A DNA stretch of 64,000 nt from Candidatus Gastranaerophilales bacterium. GTDB lineage: Bacteria; Cyanobacteriota; Vampirovibrionia; Gastranaerophilales; Gastranaerophilaceae. Numbering within the stretch: the first letter of the stretch is position 1; every line of letters begins with the position of its first letter. The notes below the pieces were generated by a model. The model was not told the DNA's origin. It saw nothing but the letters and a program-made list of their open reading frames with translations, and made no database searches. Below, piece by piece: positions 27,218 to 35,409 of the stretch. Made by a program: the position numbers and the translations under genes. The stretch covers positions 1 to 64,000 of the forward strand of contig CALURJ010000001.1 in NCBI GenBank assembly GCA_944323145.1. Direction: 5' to 3'.

Positions 27218-27541
27218 ATGAAAAAAAAGTTAGTTGCCTTACTGGCTGTAGCTGTTTTAAGTATGTCTTCTGTTTATGCTGCAGAAGCTCAAGGTCCTGT
27301 ATCAAGATGGCTTGATAATCTTACGGGTAAGGTCGCAAGAAAAGAACAATCAGCGTACCAAAAACAGCAGGCCAAACAGCAAAAACTTGCAGAAAAAAAG
27401 AAAAAAAGAGAACAAAAACTGGCGCAAAAACGAGCAAAACAAAGACAAAAACAATTAGAAAGACAAAGAAAAGCCCAGGAACATCAAAAGAAAGTTCAAA
27501 AGAAAAAATCTTTGTTAAAAGAATTGTTTTCTGAAGATTAA
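27218..27541 (+). CDS. Secreted Gln/Lys-rich coiled-coil protein B
   Basis: A 107-residue paralog of protein A, 23 bases downstream. Signal peptide 1-22 (VYA-AEA), then the short sequence GPVSRWLDNLTGKVARKEQ, then a K/Q/R-rich coiled coil ending KKKSLLKELFSED. Being far more basic than A, it may bind nucleic acid, lipid A or acidic surface polymer outside the membrane; that is a guess. A terminator follows 5 bases after the stop. Confidence 0.75.
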   Translation: MKKKLVALLAVAVLSMSSVYAAEAQGPVSRWLDNLTGKVARKEQSAYQKQQAKQQKLAEKKKKREQKLAQKRAKQRQKQLERQRKAQEHQKKVQKKKSLLKELFSED

Positions 27542-27544
27542 TCC

Positions 27545-27577
27545 AAAAGAGTCCGTTTTATCGGACTCTTTTTTTCT
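27545..27577 (+). terminator. Rho-independent terminator after the coiled-coil pair
   Basis: AAGAGTCCG, short loop, CGGACTCTT, then a T run. The 3' arm and T tract match those of the terminator at 119-152. Confidence 0.9.
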
Positions 27578-27632
27578 AATTTGTATAAAAATTTCCTCTG
27601 TGTTAAAATTCATTTATTAAAATGGAGTTATT

Positions 27633-29273
27633 ATGCAGACTTTAACTAAAACTCTTACAGGTGCACAAATTCTTGTTAAAACTTTAAAGGATCTCGGTGT
27701 AGATACTATTTTCGGTTATCCGGGCGGCATTGTTTTAAGTGTTTATGATGAACTGTTTAAACAGAATGATATCAAGCACTATCTTGTCCGCCATGAGCAG
27801 GCGGCAGTTCATGCGGCGGAAGGTTATGCAAGAGTGTCGGGCAAATGCGGAGTTGTTATTGTCACCTCCGGTCCGGGAGCAACTAATATTGTAACTGGAG
27901 TTGCAGATGCTTACCTTGACGGAACTCCTCTTATTGTTTTAACAGGGCAGGTTATGGCAAATCTTCTTCATCAGGATGCTTTTCAGGAAGTTGATATTGT
28001 TGATATTACAAAATCCTGTACAAAGAAAAATTTTCAGGTTACGGATGTCAAAAATCTTGAATCTGTTCTTGTTGAAGCATTTAATACTGCAATTTCTGGC
28101 AGACAGGGGCCTGTTGTTGTTGATTTAACAAAGAATATTTTTTCAGAAACAGCAGAATTTAATCCGGATATTGCTATTTTAAACTCGAATAATGATAATT
28201 GTAAGATGCCTGATTTGATGAAAGTTTTCAAGGCGTTGGAAAATGCAGAGAAACCGCTAATTATAGCAGGCGGCGGAGTTATTCAGGCAGACGCATCTTC
28301 TGAACTTATCGAATTTGCTCATCTTTTAAATATCCCTGTTGTGTCGTCTATGATGGGGCTCGGTGCTTTTCCGGCGAATGATAAAAATTATATAGGGATG
28401 ATTGGTATTTTCGGACACCCGTCGGCCAATATGGCTGTTCGGGAAAGTGACCTTGTTTTTGCAATCGGGACAAGGTTCAATGATCGTATAAGGTGCTGTT
28501 TTTCAGAAAACGAACTTTCTAAAAAATTGATTCATCTTGATATAAGCAAAAAAGAAATTTCAAGAGTAATTCCTTCTTCAATAGAAATTGTAGGAGATGC
28601 GAAAGAAATTCTTATCGGAATGATTGAGGGTTATAAAAAGGGAAACTATAATATATTCTTTAATCAGAGCTGGTACAATTGTCTAAATGAATTGAAAAAA
28701 CAAAATATTCTGCCGGAAAAAAAATCTGAAAAACTTCATTCTTTTGAGGTAATGCTAGAAATCCAAAATTGTTTAAAAGATAAAGCTCCTGTTATATCAA
28801 CAGAAGTCGGACAGCATCAGGTTTGGGCGGCAAGATATTTGCAATTTAACGAACCGCGTAAATTTCTGACCTCAGGCGGGCTTGGAACAATGGGTTTTGG
28901 ATTTCCTGCGGCGATTGGTGCATCTGTTGCTCTAAACGGGCAGCCTGTCGTTTGCATTGCAGGCGACGGTTCTTTTCAGATGAATTTACAGGAACTTGCA
29001 ACATGTGTTGATTATAATATTCCCGTTAAGGTCTTTATTATAAATAACGGTTATCTTGGTATGGTAAGGCAATTTCAGGAAAAAATGTGCGATGAGAGGT
29101 ATTTTGCAACAAAAATTTCAAGTCCCGATTATATAAAGCTTGCTGAAAGCTACGGTATAAAAGGAATTAGAGTTGAAAAATTTGAAGATATTAAACCTGC
29201 AGTTGAAGCTGCTTATAATTCAAAAAGTCCTTTTATTGTTGATTTTGTTGTTGAACCTATGGAAGTTTTATAA
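27633..29273 (+). CDS. ilvB: Acetolactate synthase large (catalytic) subunit
   Basis: A 546-residue ThDP enzyme condensing two pyruvates (or pyruvate and 2-oxobutyrate) in branched-chain amino acid synthesis. It has FGYPGGIVLSVYDEL and RHEQAAVHAAEGYAR in the N-terminal ThDP domain and GDGSFQMNLQELATC as the ThDP/Mg motif. Family length is normal. No regulatory small subunit (ilvN/ilvH) or ilvC follows; a pilin-like gene comes next after 11 bases. The GTG/TGA-rich leader expected for attenuation is absent. A catabolic or other ThDP carboligase role is possible but less likely. Confidence 0.92.
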   Translation: MQTLTKTLTGAQILVKTLKDLGVDTIFGYPGGIVLSVYDELFKQNDIKHYLVRHEQAAVHAAEGYARVSGKCGVVIVTSGPGATNIVTGVADAYLDGTPLIVLTGQVMANLLHQDAFQEVDIVDITKSCTKKNFQVTDVKNLESVLVEAFNTAISGRQGPVVVDLTKNIFSETAEFNPDIAILNSNNDNCKMPDLMKVFKALENAEKPLIIAGGGVIQADASSELIEFAHLLNIPVVSSMMGLGAFPANDKNYIGMIGIFGHPSANMAVRESDLVFAIGTRFNDRIRCCFSENELSKKLIHLDISKKEISRVIPSSIEIVGDAKEILIGMIEGYKKGNYNIFFNQSWYNCLNELKKQNILPEKKSEKLHSFEVMLEIQNCLKDKAPVISTEVGQHQVWAARYLQFNEPRKFLTSGGLGTMGFGFPAAIGASVALNGQPVVCIAGDGSFQMNLQELATCVDYNIPVKVFIINNGYLGMVRQFQEKMCDERYFATKISSPDYIKLAESYGIKGIRVEKFEDIKPAVEAAYNSKSPFIVDFVVEPMEVL

Positions 29274-29284
29274 ATATTGTTGTT

Positions 29285-29911
29285 ATGAATAAGAAACAGA
29301 GAAAGTTAATATTATTTGGTATTTATTTAATAATTCTTTTATTTTTTGTAACTAAATATTCTGTTAATTTGGTGGAAAAATCTGCTGTAACTTCTTTTAA
29401 AAAACTGTATTCCGCATATTCTCAAGCTTTGAATATGACGGTTTATGAGATGGATGGTGAAACCGGCTGTTTTTTCAGCTCGGATAATACTGTTAAGAGT
29501 GATTTTTCAGGATGCGACAGATTTTATAAAACTTTCGCTACAAATTTAAAGGTTAGAAAATATTGTAAAAATAACGCATTAAAGGAAGGATGTGTTCCTG
29601 TTTATAAGAAATATGCTGTTACTCCTTCCTGTGCCGGATTTTCGGAAAGTATGTTCAACAAATACAATCAGGTTTTTGTTATGGATGATAATTCAAATAT
29701 TGTAGTGTTTAATCAGCCGGCAAGAGTTCAAAAACCTATGTTTGCTGTTGACAGCAACGGAAAGCTTTTTCCGAATAAAAGCGGTCGGGATTTGTTCAGT
29801 TTTGTCATCACGAGGGGAAAAACAGGAAATTACTATTTTCATACAAATGTAACGTATTGTCTGCCGGTTGAAAAAGACGGAATTCATATCCTTCAGGATG
29901 TTTATAAGTAA
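29285..29911 (+). CDS. Pilin-like protein lacking the prepilin peptidase motif
   Basis: A 208-residue protein with one N-terminal membrane segment (about 9-27) and a Cys-rich extracytoplasmic domain (CFFSS, GCDRF, YCKNNALKEGC, SCAGF, YCLP). After the helix comes FKKLYSAYSQALN, matching FKKTLSVTQQVF and FKKQYAAVQSAI in the two prepilins here. The late VDSNGKLFPNKSGRDLFSFVI matches DVNGEKGPNKWGYDVFLLV. However the FTLAE cleavage signature is missing, so it probably stays an uncleaved membrane anchor. It may be a minor pilus-machine component or a decayed pilin. Confidence 0.65.
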   Translation: MNKKQRKLILFGIYLIILLFFVTKYSVNLVEKSAVTSFKKLYSAYSQALNMTVYEMDGETGCFFSSDNTVKSDFSGCDRFYKTFATNLKVRKYCKNNALKEGCVPVYKKYAVTPSCAGFSESMFNKYNQVFVMDDNSNIVVFNQPARVQKPMFAVDSNGKLFPNKSGRDLFSFVITRGKTGNYYFHTNVTYCLPVEKDGIHILQDVYK

Positions 29912-29934
29912 TCCTGATAAAAATAGATATTTTA

Positions 29935-30534
29935 TTAATCCATCTGCGAATATACTCTTTTGATTTCCTGAATATCCTGCCACATAAGCCATTTTGGGCT
30001 TCCTTTTTCTCTGGAATCGTTTCTCAAAAGATATGACGGGTGAAAAATAGGCATCATTTTAGACATATATGGACCTTCAAACCATCTGCCTCTAAGTTTT
30101 GTAATCCCCTGAGTTGTTTCAAGGAGGGAATGTACGGCAACACGTCCGCAAAGAAGTATGATACGCGGTTTCAAAATTTCAATCTGTGCATCAAGATATT
30201 CCCTGCAGGCAGCTTTTTCTTCGGGCAGCGGGTCACGATTGTCTGGCGGCCGGCATTTTAGGGTGTTGCAGATATAAACATCTTTTTGCCTTGATAAGCC
30301 GACTGATGCAAATATTTTATCCAGAAGCTGGCCTGCTTTTCCGACAAAAGGCTCTCCTTTTTGATCTTCATAGTACCCGGGAGCTTCGCCGATTAGCATA
30401 AGTTTGTGATTTGGCAGACCGCCTGAAAAAACAATATTTGTACGGGTTTTGCCGAGCGGACATTTCTTGCAGGAAAGGCATTTTTCTCTGACTTTTTCAA
30501 GTTGTTCAATTTCGGTTGTAGTTGCTTCCTGCAT
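29935..30534 (-). CDS. Uracil-DNA glycosylase, family 4 (Fe-S type)
   Basis: A 199-residue enzyme that removes uracil from DNA to start base excision repair. Family-4 marks: CLSCKKCPLGKTRTNIVFSG with the first cluster cysteines, GEAPGYYEDQKGEPFVGKAG as motif 1, NTLKCRPPDNRDP with a further cysteine, and HPSYLLRN as motif 3. The cysteines suit a [4Fe-4S] cluster. It begins 1 base after the M16 peptidase stop, so they are probably co-transcribed. Confidence 0.92.
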   Translation of the reverse strand: MQEATTTEIEQLEKVREKCLSCKKCPLGKTRTNIVFSGGLPNHKLMLIGEAPGYYEDQKGEPFVGKAGQLLDKIFASVGLSRQKDVYICNTLKCRPPDNRDPLPEEKAACREYLDAQIEILKPRIILLCGRVAVHSLLETTQGITKLRGRWFEGPYMSKMMPIFHPSYLLRNDSREKGSPKWLMWQDIQEIKRVYSQMD

Positions 30535-30535
30535 A

Positions 30536-31864
30536 TTAATATTCCGGTTCTAATATTGAAATAACGGCATTGTTAATATCTAAATATTTTTTGATAGTAT
30601 TTTCTAAATCATCTATTGTTATGGCTTCAACATCTTTCAGGTAATTTTCTATAAGTTTTAAATCTTCGCACACTGTCATATAGTAGCCGATTGTTTCGCC
30701 GATTTCTGAAACTGTTTCCGCAGCATAAGCAAATCGTGATTTTGTTTTTTTCTTCGCTTTCTCAAGTTCTTCTTCTGTTATTCTGTTTGTCAAAAGATTT
30801 TCAATCTCTTTTTTTACAAGGCTTATTGCAATATCGCGTTTTTCCGGTTTAAAGTTTGCCTGAACAAAGAAATTGTTTCCGTCTTTAAACTGGTAATGCT
30901 CGGCATTTGCCATATTAAATATTTGTTCCGGCTGTTTTTCGATTAAATTCTGGTATAATCTTGAACTTGTGCTTTCTCCTAAGATTATGCTTATAATATC
31001 AAGTTCAATATTTTCTTTCAGCTGATTAGCTTTCGGCCCCAAGAAGCCTATCATAAGATATGATGTATTTGACTTTCCTTTATTTTCAACGACTATTGTG
31101 TGATCTGTCGGAGTATCGATTTCATTAATTTTTTTAGGAGCGTTAGGGCGGTCTTTAAAGTCAAATTCTTTTTCAACTTTTTCTAGGACTTTTTCTTTAT
31201 CAAAGTCGCCTACAATAATTGTCGTCATATTTTCCGGTGAATAGAATGTTTTATAGTAGTTCATTATTTCATCTCTGGTTACTCCGGAAATTATTTCAGG
31301 CGTCCCTATAACATCGCGTTTGTAAGGGTGTTTTTTGTACATGTTGAAATTGCAGGCATTGTAAACTTTTGTCCAGTTTTGATCTTTACGCATTCTAATT
31401 TCTTCTATAACGACATGCCGTTCGCGTTTGTCCGTAACTTTCGGATTGTTAAGGTCAAACGGTGCGCCTATTTCTTCTTCAGGAAGTACGGGATCAAGCA
31501 TCATATCTGCATGAAGTTCTATTGCAAGGTTTAAGTCGCAATCCTGCGGGCCTTTGGGGAGTGTTACATAATAGAATGTATAATCTTTCCAGGTTGCAGC
31601 GTTTACGATTGCCCCTTTAGCTTCAAGAGTTTTGTCAAAATATCCGGCTTTGTGTTTGTGAGTACCTTTGAACATCAAGTGCTCAAGAAAATGTGAAATT
31701 CCGTTATTTGTGTCATCCTCGTTAATTGAACCTGTTTTAACCCAGGTACTGACATTCACAAGTTCACCTTCTTTATGTGCAATTACAATTTTATGTCCGT
31801 TCTCTCTTTCGTAAATCTCTACATCTTCTGTAAGGTACGGATATTTTACTAAACTCTTTTTCAT
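30536..31864 (-). CDS. M16 family zinc peptidase (single-unit, PqqF/processing-peptidase-like)
   Basis: A 442-residue peptidase. The zinc motif is H58-F-L-E61-H62, with the downstream Glu in VVIEEIRMRKDQN (about residues 154-155). The size corresponds to one pitrilysin half (two M16 modules). The start at 31864 has GGAG 7 bases upstream; the longer in-frame start overlaps the preceding glycosyltransferase gene. No signal peptide is visible. Likely role is degradation or processing of peptides. It is separate from the 935-residue M16 protein at 864-3671. Confidence 0.92.
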   Translation of the reverse strand: MKKSLVKYPYLTEDVEIYERENGHKIVIAHKEGELVNVSTWVKTGSINEDDTNNGISHFLEHLMFKGTHKHKAGYFDKTLEAKGAIVNAATWKDYTFYYVTLPKGPQDCDLNLAIELHADMMLDPVLPEEEIGAPFDLNNPKVTDKRERHVVIEEIRMRKDQNWTKVYNACNFNMYKKHPYKRDVIGTPEIISGVTRDEIMNYYKTFYSPENMTTIIVGDFDKEKVLEKVEKEFDFKDRPNAPKKINEIDTPTDHTIVVENKGKSNTSYLMIGFLGPKANQLKENIELDIISIILGESTSSRLYQNLIEKQPEQIFNMANAEHYQFKDGNNFFVQANFKPEKRDIAISLVKKEIENLLTNRITEEELEKAKKKTKSRFAYAAETVSEIGETIGYYMTVCEDLKLIENYLKDVEAITIDDLENTIKKYLDINNAVISILEPEY

Positions 31865-31884
31865 GTATTTTCTCCATTTTAAAT

Positions 31885-33564
31885 TTATTTTATACCAAAT
31901 ATGTAAATTTCCCAATTCTTATTTACAATTTTTTGTTTCAGTTTATAGTTTTTGCTGAAAACTTTAACCATATCATTATACAGTTTTGATAATCGTAGAA
32001 ACTGGAACGGGTATTTATCGAAATTTTCTGATTGTACTGCCGTTGTTAACTGGCTATCTGTAAATATTGCAATACTTCTGTCTTTTATTAAAACAATATT
32101 GCTATTGGTTGAAAAGTTTTTGAGTACATAATTTTCAAAGTCTTCAGAAATATTTTCCTGCATCAAAAAACGTTTGATGTATTTGTTTTTGTTGTTTTTA
32201 TCAGTATTAATTCCATTGATTTCGTCTTCAGTTAAGTATGTTTTTTGGGCTTCAGGCGCCGTAAGCTTATAAATGCTGTATTTTTCTCCGTCAATGTAAA
32301 AATATTTGTCAAGAAGATCAACTCTGATTGGCATTATATAGTTGTATTCATGCGAAATTCCGGCTTTAGCCAAGGTGTCTGCAAGTACTTTATAGCCGTC
32401 GGGTCTTTTAATATGGGGCGCACCTGAAATTGATATTATCCCGATTATATTTATTATTACAAACAGGGGAATAATAATTTTATTTTTAATTTGTGCAATT
32501 CCCGCGGAAGATACAAGCAGTAAAAGCGGAAGAATTGGAAGTGTGTATCTGACAAGGACATTATACCCTGTAGTAAAGGTAAAAATTATGTGCAGGGCTG
32601 TGTAACAGAATACAGTTAGGAATAAATATAGTGAAACTTTTGTTTTATCTGATTTTATACCTTTAATTATTCCGTATATGATAAAAGCTGCGGGGAATAT
32701 CACAAATATCCATAATTTAATGCTTAAAATATGTGATATTAAATATAAATGATAGTTTAAAATATTATTTTGCAGTCCGTTAAGCAATGGTGTAAACCAG
32801 TTTTGTACGGCAAGCAGAATAAATGAATTGTCATAAACTACAGCATCAAAGTTGCCTGAAACATAATTCTTAAAAAATAAACTTGCAATAAGCGGGATAA
32901 GAAAACTTAAAGAGTATATTAACATCTCTTTGTAATTACATATTTTCTTTATAACAAGGTAGATTAGGGCTGCTGCAAATAGTAAGACTGCAAGAAGAAT
33001 TTGTGAAGTGTAAGCAGAGATTAATATAAAATTCAAGCCTGTCAATATCAGGAGATTTTTCGGGGGGGGGGCAATACTGCTTGACTTGTCAAAAATAAAT
33101 TTAAGCCAGTACAATAAAATCAGGTTTATAATAAAGAAAGTTAAAGAATAAAATTTTGCCTCCTGTGCATAGTAAATAAAAGAAGAGTTTACTGCATAAA
33201 GAAGCATATAAATTAATCCTGTTTTATCATGTTTAATATCAAGATTTTTCCCGAGCTGTCTGCCCGTAAAATAAGCCGTAATAATTGCAAGTATGTCAAA
33301 AAATACAGACATCAGCCTTATAATTAAATCTGAATTGCCTAAAATATTTATCCATAGATTGTATATAATGTAATAAAGCGGGAACAAAAGGAAGCGGTGG
33401 CTGTCTGCATTGTACATCCCGCTTAAACCGTGCTGTGAAGCAATAGAATATATCGTTGCTTCGTCATACCAGAGTCCTCCTGACTTATCAAGATTTATAA
33501 GTCTGAAAAGTATTCCTGCAGCTAATATAAGTCCGAACATTATATAATTTTTTGTTTTGTCCAT
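31885..33564 (-). CDS. Membrane glycosyltransferase, GT39/GT83 (PMT/ArnT-like), with an internal C10 tract
   Basis: A 559-residue polytopic protein. The N-terminal loop RLINLDKSGGLWYDEATIYS carries the acidic catalytic-type Asp-Glu of the GT-C fold, and about ten membrane segments follow, with a soluble C-terminal part. Such enzymes move a sugar from a polyprenyl-phosphate donor to lipid or protein on the outer face. GGGGA precedes the ATG. Residues about 165-168 (APPP) come from ten consecutive C. The paralog at 42209-43855 aligns through this loop but lacks about six residues here, so the Pro-run is an insertion. Slippage would truncate the protein after about 170 residues. Confidence 0.85.
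   Translation of the reverse strand: MDKTKNYIMFGLILAAGILFRLINLDKSGGLWYDEATIYSIASQHGLSGMYNADSHRFLLFPLYYIIYNLWINILGNSDLIIRLMSVFFDILAIITAYFTGRQLGKNLDIKHDKTGLIYMLLYAVNSSFIYYAQEAKFYSLTFFIINLILLYWLKFIFDKSSSIAPPPKNLLILTGLNFILISAYTSQILLAVLLFAAALIYLVIKKICNYKEMLIYSLSFLIPLIASLFFKNYVSGNFDAVVYDNSFILLAVQNWFTPLLNGLQNNILNYHLYLISHILSIKLWIFVIFPAAFIIYGIIKGIKSDKTKVSLYLFLTVFCYTALHIIFTFTTGYNVLVRYTLPILPLLLLVSSAGIAQIKNKIIIPLFVIINIIGIISISGAPHIKRPDGYKVLADTLAKAGISHEYNYIMPIRVDLLDKYFYIDGEKYSIYKLTAPEAQKTYLTEDEINGINTDKNNKNKYIKRFLMQENISEDFENYVLKNFSTNSNIVLIKDRSIAIFTDSQLTTAVQSENFDKYPFQFLRLSKLYNDMVKVFSKNYKLKQKIVNKNWEIYIFGIK
33062..33071 (-). repeat. Homopolymer tract of 10 G (10 C on the coding strand)
   Basis: Lies in the third exposed loop of the glycosyltransferase gene. 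Coding-strand flanks are ATTG before and GAAAAA after, matching the tract in the prepilin leader (5867-5876) apart from a short TT interruption. Confidence 0.9.
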
Positions 33565-33610
33565 GTTTTTTCCCCTTCATTATTCTATTGTATTCTTTTT
33601 TTCATATTTA

Positions 33611-33626
33611 TGCTAATATTTAATAT
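33611..33626 (+). promoter_or_regulatory. Extended -10 box directly before nanE
   Basis: TGCTAATAT has the TG-n-TAnnnT form of an extended -10 promoter; the box ends 7-8 bases before the ATG at 33627. No Shine-Dalgarno sequence is present, so the nanE transcript may be leaderless. Confidence 0.45.
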
Positions 33627-34310
33627 ATGAATATAATTAACCGTTTAAAACATAAGGTTGTAGTATCCTGTCAGGCAATGCCTTCGGAACCTTTGTATCT
33701 TGAAAAATGTATGGTTGCAATGATGAAATCCGTTGTAAAAGGCGGGGCAGGCGGTTTGCGTGTCGCAGGCGTAAGAGATGTAAAAAATGCAAAACATCTT
33801 TTTGATGTTCCGATTATCGGAATTACAAAACCTGATATAATACCCTCGAATTGGCAGGAAATTGTTTATATCACTCCGGTTTTAAAAGATGTAATAGATT
33901 TAGTTGAAGCGGGTGCTGATGTTATTGCGTTTGACGGAACAATGAGAGAAAGACCGAACGGCGAAAAACTTGAAGATTTGATTAAATATGTAAAAATAAA
34001 TAAACGTGTTTCAATGGCTGATGTTTCGACTCTTGAAGAGGGTATGAATGCGGAAAAACTCGGAGCGAATATTCTTTCAACAACTTTATCAGGTTATACC
34101 CAATTCTCTCAAAACCGCGGTTCGGGGCCGGATTTTGAACTGCTGAAACAATTGGTTGATAATACAAATTTGCCTGTTGTTCTTGAGGGACGTATCTGGG
34201 AGCCTGAAGAAGTTGATAAAGCATTTGAACTTGGCGCTCACTGCGTCGTTATAGGTTCAGCTATAACAAGACCGCAATTAATTACTAAAAGATTTGTGCA
34301 GAGGGGGTAA
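33627..34310 (+). CDS. nanE: N-acetylmannosamine-6-phosphate 2-epimerase
   Basis: A 227-residue TIM-barrel epimerase that turns ManNAc-6-P into GlcNAc-6-P. Typical NanE blocks: VSCQAMPSEPLY, GGAGGLRVAGVRD, PIIGITKP, DVIAFDGTMRERP, MADVSTLEEG and TLSGYTQ, with the C-terminal VVIGSAITRP. It is followed after 6 bases by a ROK kinase gene, giving the standard nanEK order for use of host sialic acid or ManNAc. The lyase NanA and a transporter are not in the window. Confidence 0.95.
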   Translation: MNIINRLKHKVVVSCQAMPSEPLYLEKCMVAMMKSVVKGGAGGLRVAGVRDVKNAKHLFDVPIIGITKPDIIPSNWQEIVYITPVLKDVIDLVEAGADVIAFDGTMRERPNGEKLEDLIKYVKINKRVSMADVSTLEEGMNAEKLGANILSTTLSGYTQFSQNRGSGPDFELLKQLVDNTNLPVVLEGRIWEPEEVDKAFELGAHCVVIGSAITRPQLITKRFVQRG

Positions 34311-34316
34311 AAGGTT

Positions 34317-35189
34317 ATGGCTTTAAAAAAGGCTCTTGCTATTGATGTTGGCGGAACAAAAATTTATAACACAATTGTTAATGAAAAAGGCGAAATTATT
34401 TCGGAAGTTGAAAAACATCATACACCGGATACGTTTAATGAGATAAAAGCGGTTTTCAAAAAAATTATTTCCAAATACGAAAATCAGGTTGATGTTATTG
34501 CATTTGCGACCTGCGGTGCCGTTAATAATTCAAATGACGGGATTTTAGGCTCGACGGGAAATATCGCAAAAGAATATCCGTCAATGGATTTTAAAAGTCT
34601 GAGTAAAAAGCCTGTTTTTGTCGAAAACGATGCTAATGCTGCTGCATGGGCTGAACACATAATCGGTTCTTCAAAAGGAATGCCTTATTCAATTATGCTT
34701 ACGCTCGGCACAGGAGTCGGTGGCGGAATTATTCTCGATAATAAACTTTATAAAGGAAAAAATGGTGCTGCAGGAGAAATGCATTTTAAACTGCGCAATG
34801 ACAAACATCGAAAATGTACCTGCGGAAGTTATGACTGTTTTGAGGCTTATGCATCAGGTACGGGATTAAAAAAGACTGCCGAAGAAATATCCGGAGATAC
34901 TGATATCACAACTTATGATGTGGTTGGAAGTAAAGACAGGCCTTTAATGAAAAAAATTCTTGAACAGTGGCAGAATGATATTCTGGAAGGCGTGATAGGA
35001 CTTGCAAATATTTTTGATCCGGATGTTATTGTTCTGTCGGGCTCAATGGCCGAGTTTGTCGATATTGAATATCTTGAAAAACAGGCTAATAAAGAAATAG
35101 TAACAACTCCCTTTAAAGTTGTAAAAGCTTCAGCCGGCAACTATTCCGGAATGATAGGTGCAGCCCTTTTAGCTCTGGGGGTAAAATAG
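34317..35189 (+). CDS. nanK: ROK-family kinase, probable N-acetylmannosamine kinase
   Basis: A 290-residue ROK kinase. ALAIDVGGTKIYNTIV is the phosphate-binding start; ENDANAAAWAEH and LTLGTGVGGGIIL are the catalytic region; CTCGSYDCFEAYASG is the ROK zinc site (CxCGxxxCxE). Position directly after nanE makes ManNAc (or a close amino sugar) the likely substrate, though ROK specificity is hard to read from sequence and glucokinase remains possible. Confidence 0.88.
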   Translation: MALKKALAIDVGGTKIYNTIVNEKGEIISEVEKHHTPDTFNEIKAVFKKIISKYENQVDVIAFATCGAVNNSNDGILGSTGNIAKEYPSMDFKSLSKKPVFVENDANAAAWAEHIIGSSKGMPYSIMLTLGTGVGGGIILDNKLYKGKNGAAGEMHFKLRNDKHRKCTCGSYDCFEAYASGTGLKKTAEEISGDTDITTYDVVGSKDRPLMKKILEQWQNDILEGVIGLANIFDPDVIVLSGSMAEFVDIEYLEKQANKEIVTTPFKVVKASAGNYSGMIGAALLALGVK

Positions 35190-35190
35190 C

Positions 35191-35409
35191 GTGGGCAAGT
35201 CCAAAAAACGTATTATCTATAAGGGTAAAAATCTCCAGTTTACAAATCTCACGCGGGAAGAAGCTGTTAAAACAACCGCAGAATTGTTAAAGTCTGATAA
35301 AAAGGAAGCATATTCGCTAATTACTCTCTTTGGTCTTACTGCCGAGGAAATTCTTGAGGCAGGAGCAAATTATGAGGACGTAAAGGGTATGGAAAGTCTT
35401 TTGGGATGA
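35191..35409 (+). CDS. Hypothetical 72-residue protein
   Basis: Starts with GTG one base after the nanK stop and overlaps the next gene by 4 bases, so it is clearly part of this operon. Basic N-terminus (KSKKRIIYKGKN), then two helices with Leu/Glu; no cysteine or membrane segment. AGCTCTGGGGG precedes the start. Family not recognised. Confidence 0.7.
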   Translation: MGKSKKRIIYKGKNLQFTNLTREEAVKTTAELLKSDKKEAYSLITLFGLTAEEILEAGANYEDVKGMESLLG

